Positions 59,632 through 64,000 of a stretch of DNA of 64,000 bases are shown here, piece after piece. Position numbers and translations under genes: made by a program. Numbering within the stretch: position 1 is the stretch's first letter; every line of letters starts with the position of its first letter. The notes below the pieces were generated by a model. That model made no database searches and was not told where the DNA came from. It saw only the letters and a program-made list of their open reading frames with translations. The DNA lies in contig NC_043755.1 in the NCBI RefSeq assembly GCF_902148845.1, positions 1,164,378 to 1,228,377 of the forward strand, written 5' to 3'. This DNA comes from Salarias fasciatus (Eukaryota; Chordata; Actinopteri; Blenniiformes; Blenniidae).

Positions 59632-62600
59632 ATGGAGGACCTCAGTAATCCAGGAGGAGGAGGAGGAGGAGGACCGGGCTCCGTGCGCACCGTGGCCGCG
59701 GTCAGCGCGCCCGCTCTGTCCGGAGCGCGGCTCACCTTGCCGGGAGTCATGGACGCGGAGGGGAGGGTGGACGAGTCCCGGCTGAGGATGCACATCTTCA
59801 AAAATGGTCTGTCTTGTCTAAAAATGCCAAACACATCCAGCCCTGTGTCCTCCGGACTGCTGACATGCATGAGTCTCTTAATAACCTTTACATTTAAGTT
59901 TTCCCTTGTTATAGGGATTTTGAAAAAGTGTTTTTTGCAAAAATGTTTCACAATTAGTATTGAAGTTACTCCGATCTCAACATAAAGCCAATTCAAATGA
60001 TATATTCTGGTGCAAAATTCAGTGAAACATTGAAAAAGTCTTCTATAACTGTGCAGCTTTTTAACAAATTCACCCTGGAAAACTGTGTGGGAAATTTGAT
60101 GGTTTCTTTATTTTTTCAGTTTGCCTGGTCTCTAACTCGACCTTATCGAAGAGTCTTGTCGGTCTGTTTTGGCCCGCGGGCCTTCTGTCTGACACCCAGA
60201 TCTAATCAAATTACTACATCCATTGCACCTGCATAGCAGGTTGTGGTTTGTTTTAAACTATAGGATTTCTATCATTTTGGATAGAAACTGGTTGAGATTA
60301 AGAATATCGACACCAGTGATTGTGGGGTCCAAACAGTCCAAACAGAACTCTTATTTAATCCAGTGAAAGTTTATTGATCCTCCTGGCACATGATGGAGTC
60401 CACAGATTATTCTGAACAAAACACAAGAGTCAAATTTATTCATTTGTAGAATAATCCCAGAACTCTGCTTTTGAGTTTGAATATGATGTGGAAACTGTGC
60501 TTGTATTTAGATGTTTAATAAATGATTCTGCTTGTTTTATGAATAGTTTCTCACCAGTAAATATTTAACAGAAGAGAAATGAGTCAAGTGATACTTTGCT
60601 TCAGGGCATGTTGCTGAGACACAGGTCATCTATTCTCTTAAAACATGGATCACTTTCTTCTCTATCATACCCTCTGGAGAAAAGAGCAGCAGCGTGACTC
60701 CTGCCATAAGACAACACTCACACACCATTTATGGAGCTGAGGGGCACATCACATGGGATCCAACACAAAGCAATATAATGCAATATTCCACAATAAAGTG
60801 AAAGATGAAGCTGTCTGTGGATTAGTGGTTTCAGACAGGCATTCATAGCGGTCGTCGTCTGGTTTCAGGAACTAATTAACACTGAACCACACTGGTTTTC
60901 CCACAGGGTTTAGCATCACATCAGATCGATCGTCCGTGAGCAGGAATGTAAAAAATCCCCCCCTTCTGTGACTTCTGAGCACATGAAGACCACCGATCAG
61001 AGGGAGCAGTCTCATTAAACCTCTGCAGGAAACACTTCATGTTGTCAGTGTTTAGCAGTGTTTCCAGTGAGAGCTCCTCCTGGTCTTGCATGTGATCCAT
61101 TCAGGGTTTGCTTCAGTGCAGTTGTTTTTGTTCTGAGTCAGTTCTCAAAGGGCGGGGTGGGCCTCCCCTGGGGGCAAAGGAGAGATCACATTGTTTTTCA
61201 TTGATTTTTTTTTTTTTTAGGGCAAAAAATCTCTTTTTAAGTAAAAGTACTAATTCAAAGTCTCAAACTAACACAAGAACAGTGAACTAACTTCTGTTTT
61301 TAAATGTTGCTTCCAGGTGGCGTGTGTCCCTCTGAGCGAGGCCTGGCGTGGCGGTTCCTGTTCGGGATGTACCCGTGCGGCACCACAGCTCTGGAGCGAT
61401 CGCTGCTGCAGGAGCAGCTGCTCGTTCGATACCGGGTCATGAAGAAGAAGTGGCAGCTCTTTCTCCCGTCGGCCGTGCGGATGCACCTGAACGGCACTGA
61501 TGGTGAAGACAGATCGACTCACACCGATTGTCATTTATTGTTTGTGTATCTTTTCCCTTGCCTTCAGTCTTTTAAACAGAATGATGTGTCTGTTTTGTGC
61601 CACAGCTGCGCTGGTGGCAGCAGTGCGGTACTTTGACCAGCGGGAGGCACAGGCTCAGCAGGAGACCCAGGAACAGTCGGAGGCGCTCAGGGACCGACTG
61701 GCTTTTTTGGAGCTTCAGGCTCAGGTTGGATCAGAGATCTGCTGCTCTGGAGCCACATGCGGCTCCACGGCGGCTCCATGAGGCTTCCACTAATTCATGA
61801 GCAAATAAACATTCAACTTATTTCTATTATATTTACACACCAGGGTAATTTTCAGAAGGACTCTCAGCTCACGGCTCAAAAGTGATTTGAAATTAGGAAC
61901 AATTAAAATATGGGAAATTAGACAGAAATTTTTTTAAAATGTTTGTAATGGATATAATGACTTTAACATTTTGTTTTTAATGACTAGGCTTTCAAAAGTA
62001 TTTTTAAATGGGTTAAAAAACACGCAAAGCTAAACAGTTAAAACAGCTATAATGTCAAAATTGTCTCCAAAACAGTGCTGAAAAAGAGTGAAACCACTAA
62101 AAATCAGGTAGAGAAACAGGTCAAATGTAATAAAATGTCCTGAATTATAACTGAAATTTCATAAATGCAACATGAATATAGTTTTAATGAGTGCCAAAGC
62201 TACATATGGAACTTTATAAGTTGTGTTAGCCTCAGTTTAAAGTCAAAACGTGTTTTGTAGCTTCAATTAAACTTGATTTTATTGAGAAATCTTTCAATAT
62301 ATTTAAGGATTTCTTTTAGTTTCAAGCAGCTTGAAGTAGATGTTTCTGTGTCTATGGAAACGACGCGACAGGATCTAATTTACTTAAGCAAATCGCTGGT
62401 CATTTTATTTTTATTTGTTGTGGCATCATTTGAGCTCGCTGCTGTCGTTGAAATGTTGAACTAGTTTTCAATTGTGAGTCCAGATCAATACGATAGCTGC
62501 TAAACCTTTTTCTCATGAGTCGTCTGTGAACACATAAATAAAATGTGATCGATTCCTGCATTAGATAGCAATGCTTCAGCTTCACCAAAATAGTTACGTG

Positions 62601-63345
62601 AGCATCAGCGGTAAAGTTCATTAGAAAAATATAAACCAAAGTTAAAGATTGTAAAAACAGAGGATGAACGGTACGAAATATGTGAGACCCAATGTACGTT
62701 CACAAGTCCATGAATTTGGAAGGAGTTGGATTTTTCATAACAACAACAATTTTTTTTAAGCCCAAAAATGTGAAATTTAAATGTCAGCCACCTTCCTACA
62801 GTGCACCGAAGGGAATTTAATGTCAGTAGTCATGAGGAAGACAAGTATTAGCTCAAAATCTCCCTCACAGCCACCCAGAAACGCGTCACCGGGACCTGAC
62901 TTAAGACCAGAACAGTGGCCGGACACAGTCTGTCCAGCAGACTCAGCTGATGGAGAAATGGACACGTGACAGAGAAAGACAATACACTCTCTGAAAGGTT
63001 TATAACAGTATGGTGACACCAGTTTCTTTAAAATATTCCTTACAAGCCTGTAAATGATTTTTTTTTTCTGTTGTATTTTGTGGTTTTGTAATTTTAATTT
63101 TTGTTGTATCTTTTAAGAAAAACAATGAGGAATGCAGCTCATGTAAAACTTTGTGTTTCCAGCAGAAAGCTAGGATTCAGTGAAGCGGATGAACTCAAAA
63201 GTGAGGTTAATGTGTGTCTCTGCATTTGCATTATTGACCAGATCTTATTTGAGCGGGTGACGTTTGAGCAGCGCGAGCTGCAGGAAGCCATTCGAATCAT
63301 TGATAAGGACGTTCCGCGGACCAACAGAGACCTGAGCTTTTACCA
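59632..63345 (+). CDS. TBC-domain protein (Rab GAP), 5' part
   Basis: Four exons join in frame: 59632-59806, 61317-61502, 61606-61724 and 63242-63345. The gene runs on past the window. The protein starts MEDLSNPGGGGGGG, then GVMDAEGRVDESRLRMHIFKN, GGVCPSERGLAWRFLFGMYP, RYRVMKKKWQ, an acidic Gln/Glu-rich helix (QREAQAQQETQEQSEALRDR), and IIDKDVPRTNRDLSFYQ. The Gly-Gly-Val with Arg...Trp-Phe-Leu stretch and the DKDVPRTNR motif are the opening of a TBC domain, as in TBC1D15/16/17/25. The catalytic Arg (IxxDxxR) and Gln (YxQ) fingers belong to TBC proteins; the IIDKDVPR element is the first, and the second would lie beyond the window. TBC proteins accelerate GTP hydrolysis by Rab GTPases. The Gln/Glu insertion and Gly run are unusual. 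I cannot name the paralogue. Confidence 0.85.
59807..61316 (+). other. First intron of the TBC gene
   Basis: Nothing coding is seen. It holds a fragment of the dispersed repeat (near 60170) and AT-rich DNA. Exon 1 sits in a GC- and CpG-rich block (about 59500-59800) that likely marks the promoter. Confidence 0.55.
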
Positions 63346-63440
63346 GTGAGTCACTGTCAGCTTATTTGCCCCGAGATGCTGTCGCTTTCCCAGTCCTGGT
63401 CTAGAGGGATCTTCTTCTTTTTTTTTTTTTTTCTTTCACA

Positions 63441-63840
63441 TTAAAGGTGCTGTAGGCAGGATTCCACATCTCCTAAGCAAGATGTCGATTTGACCCAACT
63501 AAGATGGCGATTTGAAACCCAGCACAGCCAATCCTGTCCTGTTTTCTCTGACATCACACCCTTACGCAAGTTAAGCCCCTCCCACAAGAATGTGCGACGA
63601 ACGCCCCTCGACCAATCACGGTTAGAGCCTCATGGGCTCTTCTGATTGGTCAAAGATACCTGGAGCTGTCGAGATTCCTTTTCAGCTCAGAATAGAGACA
63701 GATGGAAACGCTGCGCCCTCACGGTAGTGCAATTATGCTACACTCCTAAAGGATTATCAATGGATACTCTAACATTTAATCCAAAGAAAACACAGAAAAA
63801 TTAGCATTGACTAGCAAAATCCTGCCTACAGCACCTTTAA
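63441..63840. mobile_element. MITE with TTAA-ended inverted repeats
   Basis: The ends are TTAAAGGTGCTGTAGGCAGG and CCTGCCTACAGCACCTTTAA, a perfect 20-bp inverted repeat. It is exactly 400 bp, non-coding, and lies in an intron of the TBC gene. Confidence 0.92.
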
Positions 63841-64000
63841 GGAGTCTGGATCAGGCTCAGTTTACCTATTGATTTGAATCCTGGGTGCTGAAGTGAGAGG
63901 ATATTTAAAACATGCAGGACAGGATTCCCTGCATGTTTTAAAGGAACCTGGGTGGAGAAACTTGAGAGCTGACTCTTGACATTAAGTTTGTGAGTGTAAA

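Noticed and set aside
59229-59996. A 255-residue minus-strand frame
   Set aside because: It is the antisense of the GC-rich TBC first exon plus flanks, with no splice or start support.

Overview
The window is vertebrate genomic DNA, almost certainly from a percomorph-type teleost fish. Coding exons are small and interrupted by GT-AG introns, exon phases are typical of vertebrate immunoglobulin (Ig) genes, and the non-coding part carries teleost-type repeats (a tRNA-derived SINE, hAT elements, TTAA-ended MITEs, a LINE and long CA/GT microsatellites). Nearly all real genes are multi-exon, so I rebuilt them exon by exon and checked that splice phases stay in frame. No database search was possible.

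Layout. 1-1.2 kb: 3' end of a FACIT-type collagen gene (+). 6.1-11.6 kb: an unrecognised five-exon gene (-) for a small Cys-rich, probably GPI-anchored protein, head-to-head with 11.8-14.2 kb: CD83 (+); the two start codons are 159 bp apart. 16.3-28.1 kb: one very large Siglec-like receptor gene (-) that reads in frame as signal peptide, four V-C2-C2 cassettes, one V-C2 cassette, a membrane span and a multi-microexon tail (14 Ig domains, about 1,635 residues). 30.5-32.8 kb: a compact two-Ig Siglec-like receptor (-). 35-41 kb: an island of transposons (an hAT element with target duplications, a TTAA MITE, a 5'-truncated LINE). 41.0-42.8 kb: an inverted paralogue of the two-Ig receptor (+) whose V exon is cut off at the LINE. 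44.6 kb: a short unrecognised ORF with an N-myristoylation signal (+). 46.7-51.8 kb: a four-Ig Siglec-like receptor (+). 53.9-55.5 kb: a single-V, PILR-like receptor (-). 59.6 kb to the end: the 5' part of a TBC-domain (Rab GAP) gene (+).

How it fits together. The core is an accessory innate-immune receptor cluster. Siglec-type hallmarks (a B-E disulfide pair in the V domain, an extra Cys that pairs with the His-Thr-Cys of the next domain, and the F-strand sialic-acid Arg) let the receptors be sorted. The 2-Ig, 4-Ig and single-V receptors keep the Arg. The four repeated V domains of the giant gene have Trp there, and its membrane-proximal V has His. The tails of the 2-Ig, 4-Ig and single-V receptors share Tyr-x-Asn motifs (often IYGNI/VYGNV) of the Grb2-SH2 type, while the predicted tail of the giant gene appears to lack them. 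CD83, a marker of activated dendritic cells and B cells, sits beside the cluster and seems to share a bidirectional promoter with the unknown GPI-type protein.
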